From the NCBI GenBank assembly GCA_902805805.1, contig CADCUE010000035.1:1-5638 (forward strand): a stretch of 5,638 nucleotides of DNA, in the 5' to 3' direction. This document shows positions 5,633-5,638 of this stretch, in pieces (position 1 is the stretch's first letter; each line of letters starts with the position of its first letter). The notes under the pieces are model-generated. The model searched no databases, was not told where the DNA came from, and saw nothing but the letters and a program-made list of their open reading frames with translations. This DNA is from an uncultured Frankineae bacterium. Its GTDB lineage: Bacteria; Actinomycetota; Actinomycetes; Mycobacteriales; SCTD01. The translations under genes and the position numbers were made by a program.

Positions 5633-5638
5633 TCTCGA

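Noticed and set aside
5622..5638. 3' end of a convergent minus-strand gene (reads E-T-L-L-stop)
   Set aside because: Four codons at the edge cannot support a gene call, so it is mentioned only as context for the edge hairpin.

Overview
The window is very GC-rich (visibly above 70%, with almost every third codon position G or C). It uses GTG as well as ATG starts and encodes actinobacterial-type proteins: a 67-aa CspA-family protein, a UMF1/Atg22-type MFS transporter and a bacterial UBP-type zinc finger. This points to the chromosome of a high-GC actinomycete. I cannot place the genus from sequence alone. There are no tRNA or rRNA genes, CRISPR arrays, transposases, integrases or attachment sites, so it reads as ordinary chromosome rather than a mobile island.

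Layout. (1) Bases 1-121 may be the 5' end of a gene running leftward out of the window (weak). (2) Bases 122-233 are a divergent or upstream gap holding two hairpins that lead directly into a strong Shine-Dalgarno site. (3) Bases 234-2231 (+) encode a Kef-type CPA2 cation:proton antiporter with a cytosolic nucleotide-binding-like (RCK_N) domain and a complete UBP-type zinc finger fused at the C-terminus. (4) Bases 2180-3577 (-) encode a 12-helix MFS permease of the UMF1/Atg22 family. It converges on the antiporter and overlaps its 3' end by 52 bases. (5) Bases 3578-3828 are a divergent promoter region, including a long leader with a perfect 12-bp hairpin. (6) Bases 3829-4032 (+) encode the cold-shock protein, followed by a 13-bp GC-rich terminator hairpin. 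(7) Bases 4148-5053 (+) encode a serine alpha/beta hydrolase with an intact catalytic triad. (8) Bases 5054-5183 hold weak secondary structure and a perfect 14-bp palindrome. (9) Bases 5184-5609 (+) encode an unrecognised 141-aa Ala/Glu-rich protein with a C-terminal Cys cluster. A small hairpin follows at the right edge.

The genes do not form an obvious operon or a single pathway. Each has its own upstream gap, and the cold-shock gene is bounded by its own leader and terminator. The items most worth a second look are the antiporter-RCK-UBP zinc finger fusion, the structured leaders of the antiporter and cold-shock genes, the 52-base convergent coding overlap, and the palindrome in front of the uncharacterised Cys-tailed protein. 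I found no convincing new multi-gene system here.
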